A stretch of 64,000 nt of DNA from Chelatococcus asaccharovorans (GCF_003201475.1 NZ_QJJK01000004.1:318631-382630); one strand, 5' to 3'; shown: positions 45,918-57,182, counted from the stretch's first letter. Numbers and translations: made by a program. Notes: a model not told the origin generated them from the sequence alone.

Positions 45918-46013
45918 CCACTAGCAAGTTATTGGTTTTAGTGGAGCTTTTGAATTTGACATTTGATCCGGAGCCTCATGTCAGGCGGGACTCACATGTC
46001 AAATTCGCTCCAC
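45918..46013 (+). promoter_or_regulatory. Leader with competing hairpins at the response regulator start
   Basis: GTGGAGC (45941-45947), a TTTT bulge and GAATTTGACAT (45952-45962) are complementary over 18 bp to ATGTCAAATTC (45996-46006) plus GCTCCAC (46007-46013). A second stem, CCACTA (45918-45923) with TAGTGG (45939-45944), uses part of the same arm, so the two are mutually exclusive. The long stem encloses a GGAG site and ATG at 45978 in its loop and buries the ATG at 45996. It looks like a translational or transcriptional switch, but if only a DNA palindrome it could be a protein site. Confidence 0.55.
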
Positions 46014-46811
46014 GAGCTGGTGTTTGGAGCTGGTTTGAGCGACGACGACAAGGCAACGGCGCATATCCTGGTGGTGGACGACGAGGTTCGCATCCGCGAT
46101 ATGCTCTATCGTTATTTCGACGGCGAGGGCTTCAAAGTCACCTTGGCCGATGGCGGCCCGTCCATGCGCGCCGTGCTCGAGCGCGAACAGGTCGACCTCG
46201 TCCTGCTCGATCTCATGATGCCAGGTGATGACGGCTTCGTCCTCGCCAAGGAGATCCGGGCGCGCGCGGACATCGGCATCATCATGCTGACCGGTCGCAG
46301 CGACATGATCGATCGGGTCGTCGGGCTCGAGGTCGGCGCCGATGACTATATCGCCAAGCCCTTTCACCTGCGGGAGGTCCATGCGCGGGTGAAAAGCGTG
46401 CTGCGGCGCCTGCGGCCCGGCGCCCGGCCAGCCGGCCAGACCGGACCAGCGGTCGAGCAGACCGTGCGTTTCGATGGATGGGTGCTCAATCTCGATCGCC
46501 GGCAGCTCACGGCCCCGACGGGCGAGGATGTGGCATTGACCACCGGTGAGTTCGACCTCCTGTCGGTCTTCGTCAGCAATCCCGGGCGCGTGCTCGATCG
46601 CGACCGGCTGATGGATCTGACGCGGGGGCGCCAGTGGGAGGCTTTCGATCGCACCATCGATGCGCAGGTCGGCCGTCTCCGGCGCAAGCTGGATATCGAT
46701 CCCAAAGATCTCACAGATGCCAAAGGCCTCACGGATTTCAGGAGCTCCTCGCTCATCAAGTCCGTGCGCGGCGTCGGCTATGTCTTTACCGGCGCTGTGT
46801 CGCGCGGGTGA
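45978..46811 (+). CDS. OmpR/PhoB-type response regulator, FxkR-like
   Basis: The 277-residue protein has a receiver (HILVVDDEVRIRDML, phospho-acceptor Asp in LVLLDLMMPGDDG, Lys in DDYIAKPFHLRE) and an OmpR-type winged helix (ALTTGEFDLLSVFVSNPGRV, then SVRGVGYVFTG). Position between a FixK-like gene and a FixL-like hybrid kinase, plus the K-box-like site, suggests the FxkR role described in Rhizobium etli. I used the ATG at 45978 with CCGGAG upstream; ATG 45996 is the alternative and lies in a hairpin arm. Confidence 0.85.
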   Translation: MSGGTHMSNSLHELVFGAGLSDDDKATAHILVVDDEVRIRDMLYRYFDGEGFKVTLADGGPSMRAVLEREQVDLVLLDLMMPGDDGFVLAKEIRARADIGIIMLTGRSDMIDRVVGLEVGADDYIAKPFHLREVHARVKSVLRRLRPGARPAGQTGPAVEQTVRFDGWVLNLDRRQLTAPTGEDVALTTGEFDLLSVFVSNPGRVLDRDRLMDLTRGRQWEAFDRTIDAQVGRLRRKLDIDPKDLTDAKGLTDFRSSSLIKSVRGVGYVFTGAVSRG

Positions 46812-46823
46812 TTGGTCGGCCGT

Positions 46824-48401
46824 TCAATCGAGGACGGCGCGTAATTTTTTCGCCAGGGCGGCCGTTGTATAGGGCTTCATCAGCCATTGGGCGGACGATG
46901 CGGGATGCCGCAGAACGAGGTCGGGTTCGGCATAGCCCGATGTGAACATGAGCTTGATGCCTGGGCGCAGCACCTCCGCGGCCTTGGCAAGGTCACTACC
47001 GGTCATGCCGCCGGGCATCACCATGTCCGTGAAGACGAGCGCGATCTTCTCATGATGCCGGAGCCGTTCAAGCGCCACCGGGCCGTTCTCTGCCTCCAGC
47101 ACGTCGTAGCCGAGGTCACGCAGCCGGCTGACGGTGACGCGGCGCACGCGGGGGTCGTCCTCGACCACCAGCACCGTCTCGCCCCGCGCTCGCGGCAACA
47201 GCGTCGGATCCTGCGCCGAGGATGCTGCGTCGCTGTCCGGCTCATCGATGGCGGACGGCAGGTACAGCCGCACGGTCGTGCCATGGCCAGGCTCGCTATA
47301 GAGCTGGACATGCCCGCCGGACTGCTTGATGAAGCCATAGACCTGGCTGAGGCCAAGCCCCGTGCCGGCGCCCACCTCCTTGGTGGTGAAGAACGGCTCG
47401 AAGGCGCGGTCCCGCACCTCCGCCGTCATGCCGGTGCCGCCGTCGGTTACAGCGATCAGCACATAGTGTCCGGCGACGGCGTCCGGGTGGATCTCGCAGT
47501 AGCCGGCGTCGAGTTCCGCGCGGCTGACCGCGATCGTGAGCCGTCCGCCATCGGGCATGGCATCGCGCGCGTTGATGCCGAGATTGAGCAGCGCGTTCTG
47601 CAATTGCGATGTATCGACGACCGCCTGGAGATTATGCTCGTCAACGACCATGCGCACCTGGACCCGTTCCCCGAGGGTGCGGCGCAGCAGCCCGGCGAAT
47701 TCGCTGACGAGTGCGCTGATATCGACGAGCTTGGGGTCAAGAGGATGCCGCCGTCCGAAGGCGAGAAGGCGCTCGGTCAGTTTGGCGCCGAGCTGGGCGG
47801 CCTCCTGTGCCTCGCGCACCAGAGTGCGTTTGAGCGGGTCCGGCCGCAGCCGGCGCTCGAGCATCTCGAGATTGCCGAGGATGACCGTGAGCAGATTGTT
47901 GAAATCATGGGCGATGCCGCCCGTGAGCTGTCCCACGGCTTCCATCTTCTGCGCGTGCCGCAGCTCCTGCTCCATGCGATGGCGCGCGGTGAGGTCGCGG
48001 ATGAAGCCGGTGAACAGCCGTCGGCCGTTGGCGATCGCCTCGCCGACGGCAAGCTCCATCGGGAAGGTCGAGCCATCCTTGCGCAGCCCTTCGACGGCCC
48101 GGCCGATGCCGATGATGCGCTTCTCGCCGGTCGCGAGGTAGCGGTCGATGTAGCCGTCGTGAGCGTTCCGGTGGGGGGCTGGCATGAGCGTGCTGACATT
48201 GCGGCCGACGATTTCATCGGCGCCATAGCCGAACAGGATTTCCGCGGACTTGCTGAATGATTCGATAAGGCCGTGCTCGTCGATGGTGACGAGCGCTTCG
48301 GGAGCGGTATCGAGGATGGACCGCAGCCGTGCCTCCCGCTCGCGCAGCACACTTTCCGTATCGCGCTTGTCAGCCGTGCCCTGTTCGGCGGCCGCGCTCA
48401 T
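46824..48401 (-). CDS. FixL-like heme-PAS hybrid histidine kinase
   Basis: The 525-residue protein has a PAS domain, a HisKA/HATPase kinase and a C-terminal receiver, with no membrane segment. The PAS domain reads like the FixL oxygen sensor: His81 in [10 protein letters not shown] matches the heme-ligand His200 of Bradyrhizobium FixL and Arg101 in [10 protein letters not shown] matches Arg220, with the same 20-residue spacing. Kinase motifs are [13 protein letters not shown] and [14 protein letters not shown]; the receiver Asp is in VFTDMVMP. I used the ATG at 48399-48401; the frame is open to 48548 and a GTG at 48422 is possible. It converges on the response regulator gene. Confidence 0.87.
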   Translation of the reverse strand: MSAAAEQGTADKRDTESVLREREARLRSILDTAPEALVTIDEHGLIESFSKSAEILFGYGADEIVGRNVSTLMPAPHRNAHDGYIDRYLATGEKRIIGIGRAVEGLRKDGSTFPMELAVGEAIANGRRLFTGFIRDLTARHRMEQELRHAQKMEAVGQLTGGIAHDFNNLLTVILGNLEMLERRLRPDPLKRTLVREAQEAAQLGAKLTERLLAFGRRHPLDPKLVDISALVSEFAGLLRRTLGERVQVRMVVDEHNLQAVVDTSQLQNALLNLGINARDAMPDGGRLTIAVSRAELDAGYCEIHPDAVAGHYVLIAVTDGGTGMTAEVRDRAFEPFFTTKEVGAGTGLGLSQVYGFIKQSGGHVQLYSEPGHGTTVRLYLPSAIDEPDSDAASSAQDPTLLPRARGETVLVVEDDPRVRRVTVSRLRDLGYDVLEAENGPVALERLRHHEKIALVFTDMVMPGGMTGSDLAKAAEVLRPGIKLMFTSGYAEPDLVLRHPASSAQWLMKPYTTAALAKKLRAVLD

Positions 48402-48768
48402 CTTGGAGGCACTCTCAGTCACGCCGGCTTCGTCCCTGGATTCCGGAAATGTATCGCATTGGACGCAATTACAGTGCTTCTTCCCACGCCATGCATTGCG
48501 CGATGTCAAACCGAAGCCAATGATTTTGGACTTGTCCACCGCCCCCAAAGCGCAAGGCAGGGCAGAAAGACGTTAATTTTTGCCTGTTCGCACCTGCGGC
48601 TGTCTGTCGCGACAACCCTTGGGTTCGTTAAAGTTTTGGTAACTTTTTGGAAGTTTTCTCGTCATGTTGCCGCAAAAAAACACGCGGCAGTTGATGGACG
48701 AACCCGACGCCACCGTTATAGTGCGGACATCTGTGGCGTCAGGGAGCTCCGGCATTGGATAAAGCGGC

Positions 48769-49707
48769 ATGAACGAACGCAGCTTCGCGAAGATCTCGAT
48801 GGGCTTGGCCTTGCTGCTCGTGACACTGACGCTCGGTGCCTGCAGCGCTTCCCGTGGAACGGTTTCCGACGCGCGTACGTTCTCCGGCACGAGCCGGGAA
48901 TGTCTGGCGCGGGCCATGTATTTCGAATCCAACCGCTCAAGCGAAGACGGCATGCTGGCCGTCGGCACCGTGGTCATGAACCGCGTTGAGTCGCGACAGT
49001 TCCAGAATTCTGTTTGCGGCGTGGTCGGTGCGCCCCGGCAATTTGCCCAGGGGGTTCTGTCCAAGCCGATGAAGGAGGGAGCTTCCCGCGAGCGTGCGCT
49101 GAAGGTGGCGGACGCCCTTCTTGCCGGCAAGCGCCACAAGGGCGTCGACAAGAAGGTCATGTACTTCCACACGGCCGGCCTGAAGTTCCCCTACAAGAAC
49201 ATGCATTACACGGTCGTCGCCGGGGGCAACGCCTTCTACGAGAAGCGTGGCCGCAAGCCGACGATTCCGCTGGCCCCGATCGAGACCGCCTCGCCGGTCA
49301 TCATGGTCGCGGATGCCCGCCCGGTCTCGCGTGCCACGCCGAATATCGTGCTGGCTTCGGCGGACCAGCCTGAGGTTGTGAGCGAACAGCGCAGCGTTGT
49401 CGCCAGCTATGCACCCGCGCAGGAGCCTGCGACGCCGGCGCCCGTCGTGGCGCGCGTCGAGCCTGAGGCTCGGCCGGCCGCAGCGGCGGTGCAGGAAGCG
49501 GTCGCGCCGGCAAGGCTGCCGGTCCTGCGCACGGCGATGCAAGCCAAGCCCGTCTACCAGCCCAAGCCGGTCGTCGTGGCCTCAATGATGCCGCTTCCGC
49601 CGATCCGCGCGGCTGTGGCAGCGCCGCCGGCCCGTGCGCCACGCAACATGACGGAGCTCATCGAGGCGACGTCGCATGTGAATGCGGGTCTCGGCCCGAT
49701 CTACTGA
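48769..49707 (+). CDS. SleB-like cell wall hydrolase, lipoprotein
   Basis: The 312-residue protein starts with a lipoprotein signal (LLLVTLTLGAC, lipobox LGAC, Cys25), so it is anchored in the envelope. The hydrolase domain (about 40-160) shows ECLARAMYFESNRSSEDGM with the catalytic Glu region of the SleB/CwlJ family, then MNRVESRQF and MYFHTAGLKFPYKNMHY. The C-terminal third is Ala/Pro/Val-rich and likely spans the periplasm. It probably cleaves peptidoglycan glycan bonds. A strong terminator follows. Confidence 0.88.
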   Translation: MNERSFAKISMGLALLLVTLTLGACSASRGTVSDARTFSGTSRECLARAMYFESNRSSEDGMLAVGTVVMNRVESRQFQNSVCGVVGAPRQFAQGVLSKPMKEGASRERALKVADALLAGKRHKGVDKKVMYFHTAGLKFPYKNMHYTVVAGGNAFYEKRGRKPTIPLAPIETASPVIMVADARPVSRATPNIVLASADQPEVVSEQRSVVASYAPAQEPATPAPVVARVEPEARPAAAAVQEAVAPARLPVLRTAMQAKPVYQPKPVVVASMMPLPPIRAAVAAPPARAPRNMTELIEATSHVNAGLGPIY

Positions 49708-49738
49708 TACCGCCGTTCTGGTATCCGGATGCAGTCTT

Positions 49739-49763
49739 GAGCCGCCCCATGGGCGGCTCTTTT
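49739..49763. terminator. Hairpin terminator between convergent genes
   Basis: GAGCCGCCC (49739-49747), loop CAT, GGGCGGCTC (49751-49759), then TTTT. It ends the hydrolase transcript and may also stop the efflux operon coming from the other side. Confidence 0.85.
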
Positions 49764-49780
49764 GCGTCCGGGGCTGATTT

Positions 49781-51184
49781 CTATCGGCTCGCCGCAACCC
49801 CCGGCATTGCCTGCCAGCCGCCGCCCAGCGCCCTGAACAGCCCGACGCTGGCCTGCAGGCGCTGGAGATTCACAACCGCCATCTGGTCTTCGGCCTGAAA
49901 CAGGGTGCGCTGTGCGTCGAGCAAGGTGATGAGATCCGTGGCGCCGGCGCGGTAGCGGGCGTCGGCGAGCCGGAAGGCGATCTGCGCCTGTCGCTGCTGT
50001 TCGGCGACGAAGACAGCCTGCCGGTTGAGCGTTTCGACGGCCTTGAGCGCGACGCTGACGTCGGCGAAGGCAGAGGCGATCACCGCCCGGTAGCTGGCGA
50101 CGAGCTCCTGCTGGCTGGCGAGCGCCAGATCCCGTTCGGCGATCAGCCGCCCGCCTTCGAAGATCGGCTGCACCAGCCCGGCGGCGAGGCCATAGGAATA
50201 GCTGCCGCCGCTGAACAGGGCGGTGAGGGCAGCGCTTGCGAGATTGCTGCTGCCGGTGAGGCTGATGGTCGGGAAAAAGGCGGCGCGGGCCGCCTGCACG
50301 TCGGCTCCCGCCGCAGCCAGGCGCTCTTCCGCCGCTTTGATGTCGGGGCGCCGTGTCAGGAGGCCGGATGGAAGGCCGGGCTTGACCTGCGGCGCGCGGA
50401 TGCCGGAGAGAGAACCGCCGACGACCGTCAACGTGTCGAGGGGCTGATCGAGCAGGACCGCCAGCGCCGAGCGGGCCTCGAACTCCTGCCGTTCGAGCTG
50501 GGGCAGCGCGGCCTCCTGGCCAGCGATGACAGCCCGCTGCTGGGCCAGATCGAGATCCGTTCCCGCGCCCGCCCGGACCCGGGCCTCGATCGTGGTGAGC
50601 ACACTCTGGGCATTGGCGAGGTTGGAGCGGGCAATGCGGAGCCGGTCGCGCAGCGACAGCACGATGAGATAGTTGTTCACCACGTCCGCGGTGATGCTCA
50701 GCGCGACGGTGCTCTGGTCCGCGGTGCTGGCACGGAGCAGGGCCTGGGCGGCCGATTCGTTGGCGCGGAGGCGCCCCCAGAGATCGACCTCGTAACTGCC
50801 GCCGATGCCCGCTCCGTATGAGCGTGTGACGCTGCTGTTGCCGGCGTTGCCGCGCAGCGCCGCATCGGCGTTGAAACTGATTCGCGGGAACAGCGCCGCG
50901 CCGACGATGCGCGTGCGCGCCTCAGCCTGGAGGATGCGCGTCGCGGCGATGGCGATGTCCGTGTTGTTGGCATGGGCGGTGACGACGACCCTGTCGAGCT
51001 CGCGGCTGCCGAAGCCGCTCCACCACTCCGGCGCCGGCCAGGTTGGGGCACCGTTGGCCACCGGCGCGCTCCAGCCGCGCGGTTCGGCGACCGCCGGCTT
51101 CTCCGCGGGCGTGCCGATGCATCCCGCGAGCGAGGTCATGAGGGCCGCGCCGCAGCCGAAATGGATGATGCGCCTGATCGTCAT
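49781..51184 (-). CDS. RND/MacAB-type outer membrane lipoprotein, NodT family
   Basis: This outer-membrane channel subunit has 467 residues, with a lipoprotein signal MTSLAGC (Cys22) and two OEP repeats containing [18 protein letters not shown] and the [15 protein letters not shown] motif typical of NodT/OprM proteins. Its start overlaps the macB stop by 4 bp, so it completes a tripartite pump encoded in the order adaptor, ATPase-permease, channel. Confidence 0.92.
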   Translation of the reverse strand: MTIRRIIHFGCGAALMTSLAGCIGTPAEKPAVAEPRGWSAPVANGAPTWPAPEWWSGFGSRELDRVVVTAHANNTDIAIAATRILQAEARTRIVGAALFPRISFNADAALRGNAGNSSVTRSYGAGIGGSYEVDLWGRLRANESAAQALLRASTADQSTVALSITADVVNNYLIVLSLRDRLRIARSNLANAQSVLTTIEARVRAGAGTDLDLAQQRAVIAGQEAALPQLERQEFEARSALAVLLDQPLDTLTVVGGSLSGIRAPQVKPGLPSGLLTRRPDIKAAEERLAAAGADVQAARAAFFPTISLTGSSNLASAALTALFSGGSYSYGLAAGLVQPIFEGGRLIAERDLALASQQELVASYRAVIASAFADVSVALKAVETLNRQAVFVAEQQRQAQIAFRLADARYRAGATDLITLLDAQRTLFQAEDQMAVVNLQRLQASVGLFRALGGGWQAMPGVAASR

Positions 51185-53184
51185 TCGTTGGCGAGCGCGA
51201 CGACGGGATCAAGCCGCGAGGCCTTGATCGCCGGGGCGAGACCGAAGAGGAAGCCCGTGCTGACGGCACAACCGAAGGCGAGCAGGACCGGACCGGCGGT
51301 GAGCTGCACCGACAGGCCGGTCAGCGTCGTGACCCAGGCCGCAAGGAAGCCGAGCGCGATGCCGGCGATGCCGCCGCAGGCCGATATGACGAAGGCTTCC
51401 GTCATGAACTGGCTGAGGATATCGCGCGTCGCGGCACCGGTCGCCATGCGGATGCCGATCTCGCGCGTGCGTTCGGTCACGCTCATCAGCATGACATTCA
51501 TGACACCGATCCCGCCGACGAGCAGCGATATGGCGGCGATGGAGCCAAGCAGCACTGTCATGGTGTTGGCTGTCGCCGAGACGGTTTCGATCAGTGACGC
51601 CATGTTGCGGATCTGGAAATCCTCTCTGCCGTGCCGGTCGGTGAGGAGGGCGCGCACGTCGGTCTCGCTCTGGTCGATCCGGCTTGTGTCCGCGACGGCG
51701 ACGGTGACCGACTGGACATGGCGCCGGCCGAAGATGCGCAGGCTGCCGGTGGTGATCGGGACGATCATGACGTCGTCCATGTCGCGCCCGCCGGTGTTGG
51801 CGCCCTTGGGCGCGAGCACGCCGATGATCTGGAAGGGGACGTTGTTGATGATGATGAACCGCCCGAGCGGGTCCTCGCCGTCGGGAAAGAGAATGGTGGC
51901 GACGGTGGTGCCGAGTACGACGACCGCGGCATAGCTCGCCGCATCCTCAGCCGTGAAGAAGGTGCCGCGCGCGATATCCCAGCGCTGGGCGACCGGATAA
52001 TCCGCGGTCGTGCCGGTGGTCTGGGTGCTGTAGTCCACGCGCCCGCCGCGCACCGTGACGGATGAGGAGATTTCAGGCACGGCGACGACGATATTGTCCA
52101 GCTTGGCGATGGCCTCCGCATCCGCGGGTATGAGGCTCGTCACCGATCCGCCCGCGGAGAAGCGCTGGTTCGGCGCGCCCGGCCGCACCAGGAGAAGGTT
52201 GCTCCCCATTGCGGAAACGCGCGCAAGCACGTTCTGCTTGGCACCCTCGCCGACAGCCAGCATGGCGATGACCGAGGCGACGCCGATCATGATGCCGAGC
52301 AGCGTGAGCACGGTGCGGAACGGGTTTGTGCCGAGCGCGCGCATGGCCATCTTGGCCGCTTCCGCCATCTGGCCGGCCGCATGGCTCATTTCCGGCGCGG
52401 GATGGGCGGCAAGGCCGTGAAGCGCCGCATGGTCGAGCGAGGCGAAGTCGTTGCCCGTATCGGACAGGATGCGGCCGTCCTGGATTTCGACGACGCGCCG
52501 GGTTTGCGCGGCGACGCTGCGGTCATGGGTGATCAGGATGATGGTGCGGCCTTCGTCGGAAAGGCGTTTCATGAGATCGAGCAACTGCTGGCCGCTCTTG
52601 CTGTCCAGCGCGCCGGTCGGTTCGTCCGCGAGGATCACGCGGCCGTCGTTCATGAGGGCGCGGGCGATCGAGACGCGCTGCTGCTGGCCGCCGGAGAGCT
52701 GGTTCGGCAGGTGATGCAAGCGTTCGCCAAGCCCGAGGTCCGTCAGGATCGTCTCCGCCGCCTCGTGGCGCTCGGCCGCCGGTCGGCCCGCATAGATCGC
52801 CGGTATCTCCACATTCTCGACGGCCGTGGCATTGGCGATGAGGTTGTAGCTCTGGAACACGAAGCCGAATTCGTGCCGGCGAAGCTGGGCGAGCTCATCG
52901 CGCGACAGGTCTTCCACGTCGCGTCCGGCGAAGCGGTAGCGGCCGGAGGTGGGCCGGTCGAGACAGCCGAGGATGTTCATCAGGCTCGACTTGCCGGAGC
53001 CGGAGGAGCCGACGATGGCCACGAACTCGCCGGGATAGATGGTGAGCGAGATGCCCTTCAGCGCTTCGGCCCGGACCCCACCCTCGGTCACATAGACCTT
53101 GGTGATGTCCTCGAGCGCGATCAGGGGCTGAACTATTCCCTCCGGCTTGGCTCGAGGTTGGTGAGGATCGGGCTCGGCGTTCAT
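51181..53184 (-). CDS. macB: MacB-type ABC transporter (ATPase fused to permease)
   Basis: The 667-residue protein joins an ABC ATPase (about 22-245: Walker [12 protein letters not shown], signature [15 protein letters not shown], Walker [13 protein letters not shown]) to an FtsX-like membrane part with four helices and a periplasmic domain (about 280-667). This is the MacB architecture, a mechanotransmission pump exporting peptides, heme-like compounds or macrolides. It starts 12 bp after the adaptor stop. Confidence 0.92.
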   Translation of the reverse strand: MNAEPDPHQPRAKPEGIVQPLIALEDITKVYVTEGGVRAEALKGISLTIYPGEFVAIVGSSGSGKSSLMNILGCLDRPTSGRYRFAGRDVEDLSRDELAQLRRHEFGFVFQSYNLIANATAVENVEIPAIYAGRPAAERHEAAETILTDLGLGERLHHLPNQLSGGQQQRVSIARALMNDGRVILADEPTGALDSKSGQQLLDLMKRLSDEGRTIILITHDRSVAAQTRRVVEIQDGRILSDTGNDFASLDHAALHGLAAHPAPEMSHAAGQMAEAAKMAMRALGTNPFRTVLTLLGIMIGVASVIAMLAVGEGAKQNVLARVSAMGSNLLLVRPGAPNQRFSAGGSVTSLIPADAEAIAKLDNIVVAVPEISSSVTVRGGRVDYSTQTTGTTADYPVAQRWDIARGTFFTAEDAASYAAVVVLGTTVATILFPDGEDPLGRFIIINNVPFQIIGVLAPKGANTGGRDMDDVMIVPITTGSLRIFGRRHVQSVTVAVADTSRIDQSETDVRALLTDRHGREDFQIRNMASLIETVSATANTMTVLLGSIAAISLLVGGIGVMNVMLMSVTERTREIGIRMATGAATRDILSQFMTEAFVISACGGIAGIALGFLAAWVTTLTGLSVQLTAGPVLLAFGCAVSTGFLFGLAPAIKASRLDPVVALANE

Positions 53185-53196
53185 GGCATGCCCGGG

Positions 53197-54432
53197 TCAG
53201 AAGCGCATGCGGGGCAGGCCGGGGGAACCGCCGGGCCGGTTGCCCTGCGCCGTGCGTGGCTCTGCCGCGCGGTTGCCGATCACCACGCGTTCGCCGGGCG
53301 TGATGCCCGAGCGGATTTCAGCCAGAACGCGGTTCGTCACGCCGACTTCGACGGGGCGTGTCTCGATGGCGCCGTCTTCGCCGACGACATCGACGGTCGC
53401 CTTCCGCTCGCGGCCGCTGCGTTTCACCGCGGAGAACGGCACGGTCACGACGTCATGGGCTTCCCCCACGACGAAATAGACCTGCGCGGTCATCTGCGTC
53501 ATCAATTCCTGCTTCGGGTTGGCGACGTCGAACAGGGCCGTGTAGAGCACGACGTTATTGACGACCTCGGGCGTCGGCATGATCTGCCGGAGCCTGCCCG
53601 TCCAGCGTCGCTGCGGCGTGCCGAGCGTGTTGAAATAGGCCTTCATGCCGAGCTTGAGCCGCGACACGTCGGCCTCCGACACCTGGGTCCAGATGGTCAT
53701 GGTCGACAGATCGGCGATGCGCAGGATGATGGGGGCCTGCTGGTTGGTGTTGAGCGTCTGGCCCTTGCGCGCGGTCAGGGACACCACCGTCCCCGCCATG
53801 GGCGCATAGATCTTGGTGTAGCCGAGTGTCGCCTCGTCTCCACGGATCGTCGATTCGACCTGGCTGATCTGGGCCTTCAGCATGTCGACCTGCGCGGCGG
53901 CCGAGCGCGCCGCGGCATCGGCGCTCTCATAGGCTTCCTCGCTCGTCGCCTTGTCGCGACGGAGCTTGCCCTGCCGCTCAAAGACCAGGCCGGCAAGCGT
54001 CGCCTGCGCCTGCCGATCGACGAGCTGGGCCTTGAGGCTCGCGAGCTGGGCGCGCCCGCCCTCCACCCGCGCCACGAGGACCACGGGATCGATTTCGGCC
54101 AGCAGGAAATTGTTGGGCACGTCCTGGCCCACCACGACGTGGATCTGCTTGAGCTGGCCTGACACCTGGGCGCCGACATCCACGTAGTCCCGTGGCTGGA
54201 TGTTCCCCAGGGCCGAGACCGCGTCTTCGATATCGCCGCGCACCGCGAGCGCGGTCACCGGCTCTGCCTGCGCCTCGGCGTCCGAGGCGGTGCGGAAGTA
54301 GCCAAGGGCCCCGCCACCGGCGGCGAGGAGGACAATTGCAATGAGGAGAGGGCGCCAGCGCGAACGCCTGCGGCGCTTGACCGGGGCGGGCCGCGCCGTG
54401 TCATTCGACGATGGATTGGTGCTCTCGGCCAT
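53197..54432 (-). CDS. macA: MacA-like periplasmic adaptor protein
   Basis: The adaptor has 411 residues with an N-terminal membrane helix (LLIAIVLLAAGGGALGYF), a lipoyl half-motif (QPRDYVDVGAQVSGQLKQI), a coiled-coil hairpin with EEAYESADAAARSAAAQVDM, and barrel and membrane-proximal domains. It links MacB to the outer-membrane channel. It is first in its operon; the promoter should lie in the 222-bp spacer before 54655. Confidence 0.9.
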   Translation of the reverse strand: MAESTNPSSNDTARPAPVKRRRRSRWRPLLIAIVLLAAGGGALGYFRTASDAEAQAEPVTALAVRGDIEDAVSALGNIQPRDYVDVGAQVSGQLKQIHVVVGQDVPNNFLLAEIDPVVLVARVEGGRAQLASLKAQLVDRQAQATLAGLVFERQGKLRRDKATSEEAYESADAAARSAAAQVDMLKAQISQVESTIRGDEATLGYTKIYAPMAGTVVSLTARKGQTLNTNQQAPIILRIADLSTMTIWTQVSEADVSRLKLGMKAYFNTLGTPQRRWTGRLRQIMPTPEVVNNVVLYTALFDVANPKQELMTQMTAQVYFVVGEAHDVVTVPFSAVKRSGRERKATVDVVGEDGAIETRPVEVGVTNRVLAEIRSGITPGERVVIGNRAAEPRTAQGNRPGGSPGLPRMRF

Positions 54433-54654
54433 CAGTTGTCGGATCCGCCGTCTGTCACGTCCACCGGAACATCCCGAAGCTGGGTCAGTCCGTCGGCTGT
54501 CTCATTCGACGCGCACAGCCCATGATCTCTGATTGATGAGATATGCCGGCAATATCAATAGCGGCCGATAGGTGCGTACGTCGAAATCGCATTAAATTTT
54601 TGTAAACATTACGTGCGGCGCGACCAAGGCGGCGGAAACGCGGCCGCAAAAAGC

Positions 54655-56190
54655 CTAGGCTTGCGTGCGGATGGCGCCAAAAATTGCCGCCACGCCGGAG
54701 GTGACGGCGGCTATGACGAGCACGGCCGTCGGAGCGCCGCTCCCAATGAGGCCGAACACGGCTGCGACGCCGGCGACCCCGAGGGTCTGGCCGACGAGGC
54801 GGGCGGATGACTGCATGCCGCTGGCGCTGCCGCTGCGCGACCGCGGGGCGGCCATCACGATGGTCATGTTGTTCGGCGTCTGAAACAGCCCGAATCCGAT
54901 ACCCGCGAAGGCCAGCCGCCAGAGAATATCCGTCGTGGTGGCCGCCGCGGGCAGCATGGCGAGCAGGGCGATACCGAGCGTCATCAGGATGAGGCCCGCC
55001 GACGAGACATAGGGTGGGGGGTAACGGTCGGCCAGACGGCCGGCAAGGGGCGCGGTGCAGGCGACCGCCACAGGCCAGGCCGTCATCACGAAACCGGCCT
55101 GGATGACTGGCCAGCCGAGGCTGTCCTGCAGATAGAAGGCAAGCGCCAGGAAGGTCATCGCCTGGGTTGCGAAGGATGAGATCGAGGTCAGGATCGACAG
55201 GCTGAATATCGGCCGTTTCAAGAGGTCGATCGGCAGGAGCGGGAGCGGAAGCTTGAGCTGCCTGCGCACGAAGAACACGCCGACGACGATGGATACGGCG
55301 ATTTCCGCGATTGGCAGGGTTCGGTCCGCCGCGCCCCCGATGGTGCTGACGCCACGGACGAACAGGCCGATCACCACCGCATAGAGCAGGGTACTGATCG
55401 CATCGAAGGGCCGTCCGGATCGCGGGGTCAGCGGCAGATGGCGCAGCGATGCGGCCAATGCGAAAAGGCCGATCGGAACGTTGAGGAGGAACAGCCAGTG
55501 CCACGATGCCACGGAGAGGATGGCGGCGCCGATCGTCGGCCCCGAGGCGATCGACAGAGCGACGACCACCGCCATGCGCCCCGCGCCAAGGCCGAGCAGA
55601 TGGGGCGGATAGATGAAACGCACCAGGGCGAAATTCACACTCATGACGCCGGCCGCGCCGAGACCCTGGATGGCGCGGCCCACCAGAAGAACCTCGAACG
55701 ATGGTGCTGCGGCGCACAGCACCGAGGCGAGCGTGAAGATCGTGAGGCCCGCACAGTAGACACGCTTGTAGCCGTGGCTGTCACCCAGGGCGGACAAGGG
55801 CAGCAAGGCGATCGTCACCGCGAGCTGGTAGATATTGACGAGCCAGATGGCCTGCGCGGCGGGTACATTAAGGTCGCGCGCCATGTGGGGAAGCGCGATA
55901 TTGACGGCCGTGCCGTCAATCACCGAGAGGCTCACCGACGCGGCAATGGCGATGAAGGCGAGGTTGCGCGCGGTACGGGGCAGGCCTTCTTCGCTCACGG
56001 CCGGCTTCGGTGAATTGGCGGGCGTCGCAACATCATGCCCGGCCGGGGAATCCCCGCTCCGTGGCGTCTCGCCTTTCGCATCCCTATCCGGACACGCGCC
56101 GGAGGATGGTCCCGCGTGAGGCCCCCTGGCCTCCTGGCCGTCCCTGGAGCGCTGATCGTCCTTGCCCGCATCGTTGCTGGAAAGCGTCAT
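54655..56190 (-). CDS. MFS exporter, DHA2-like
   Basis: The 511-residue protein has about 14 predicted helices after a polar N-terminal extension of some 70 residues. The DHA2 motifs are [35 protein letters not shown] and the [20 protein letters not shown] segment of helix 5. It probably exports drugs or metabolites by proton antiport. I used the ATG at 56188-56190; upstream frame to 56448 overlaps the yebC promoter and is not protein-like. Confidence 0.87.
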   Translation of the reverse strand: MTLSSNDAGKDDQRSRDGQEARGPHAGPSSGACPDRDAKGETPRSGDSPAGHDVATPANSPKPAVSEEGLPRTARNLAFIAIAASVSLSVIDGTAVNIALPHMARDLNVPAAQAIWLVNIYQLAVTIALLPLSALGDSHGYKRVYCAGLTIFTLASVLCAAAPSFEVLLVGRAIQGLGAAGVMSVNFALVRFIYPPHLLGLGAGRMAVVVALSIASGPTIGAAILSVASWHWLFLLNVPIGLFALAASLRHLPLTPRSGRPFDAISTLLYAVVIGLFVRGVSTIGGAADRTLPIAEIAVSIVVGVFFVRRQLKLPLPLLPIDLLKRPIFSLSILTSISSFATQAMTFLALAFYLQDSLGWPVIQAGFVMTAWPVAVACTAPLAGRLADRYPPPYVSSAGLILMTLGIALLAMLPAAATTTDILWRLAFAGIGFGLFQTPNNMTIVMAAPRSRSGSASGMQSSARLVGQTLGVAGVAAVFGLIGSGAPTAVLVIAAVTSGVAAIFGAIRTQA

Positions 56191-56432
56191 TCCTGGTCCA
56201 TAGGGTGTGGCCGCCGTCTCACGAAGCCACTGAAACTCCAATGCGGCTCTATCGTTTTGCGCAATCTGCGACAAGCGCTGATTTCGCATGGCTTCAGCCC
56301 ATCTCAGGAATGCATGGGCGATGCCTTTATTTTCCGGCTTTCCCGGCCTATAAGGCCGCCACATTTCCTTCATACGGGATCGCAGCACGCGGCCGTTTGC
56401 GCCGTGGGCCGATCCGCCAGCCGGAGCAGACC

Positions 56433-57182
56433 ATGGCCGGACATTCACAGTTCAAGAATATCATGCACCGGAAAGGCAAACAGGACGCCGTCCGGTCCAA
56501 GCTCTTCTCCAAGCTCGCGCGGGAAATCACCGTATCGGCCAAGCTCGGTCTGCCCGACCCGAACATGAACCCGCGCCTGCGCGCCGCCATCCTGGCCGCC
56601 CGCGCCGAGAACATGCCGAAGGACAATATCGAGCGCGCCATCAAGAAGGCGGCCGGCGGCGACGGTGAGAACTACGAGGAAATCCGCTACGAGGGCTATG
56701 GCCCCGGCGGCGCGGCGCTCATCGTCGAGGCGATGACGGACAACCGCAACCGCACCGCCTCCGACGTCCGCTCCTATTTCGGCAAGGCCGGCGGGAACCT
56801 CGCCGAGACCGGAGCGGTGGCCTTCATGTTCGATCGCGTCGGGCTCATCGAGTTCGATGCGGGCGTCGCTTCCGCGGATGCCATGCTCGAGGCTGCGGTC
56901 GATGCCGGTGCTGACGATGTGCTGTCCAGCGAGGACGGGCACGAGGTCTATTGCGAGCAGGGCGCGCTGGCCGAAGTCTCCAAGGTGCTCGAAGGCCATT
57001 TCGGCGAGCCGCGCAAGTCCAAGCTCATCTGGAAGCCGCAGACGCCGGTCGCCGTCGACGACGAGACCGCCGAGAAGCTCATGCGCCTGATGGAGACGCT
57101 CGAGGACCATGACGACGTGCAGAACGTCTATGGTAATTTCGAGTTCTCGGACGCGTTCCTGGCGAAGCTTGCGGATTCATGA
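56433..57182 (+). CDS. yebC: YebC/PmpR family regulator or translation factor
   Basis: This protein has 249 residues with the family opening [19 protein letters not shown] and the domain marks [20 protein letters not shown] and [18 protein letters not shown]. YebC proteins bind nucleic acid; members act as transcriptional regulators or aid translation of proline stretches. It lies just upstream of ruvC, an order conserved in many bacteria. The ATG at 56433 follows GGAGCAGACC. Confidence 0.95.
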   Translation: MAGHSQFKNIMHRKGKQDAVRSKLFSKLAREITVSAKLGLPDPNMNPRLRAAILAARAENMPKDNIERAIKKAAGGDGENYEEIRYEGYGPGGAALIVEAMTDNRNRTASDVRSYFGKAGGNLAETGAVAFMFDRVGLIEFDAGVASADAMLEAAVDAGADDVLSSEDGHEVYCEQGALAEVSKVLEGHFGEPRKSKLIWKPQTPVAVDDETAEKLMRLMETLEDHDDVQNVYGNFEFSDAFLAKLADS

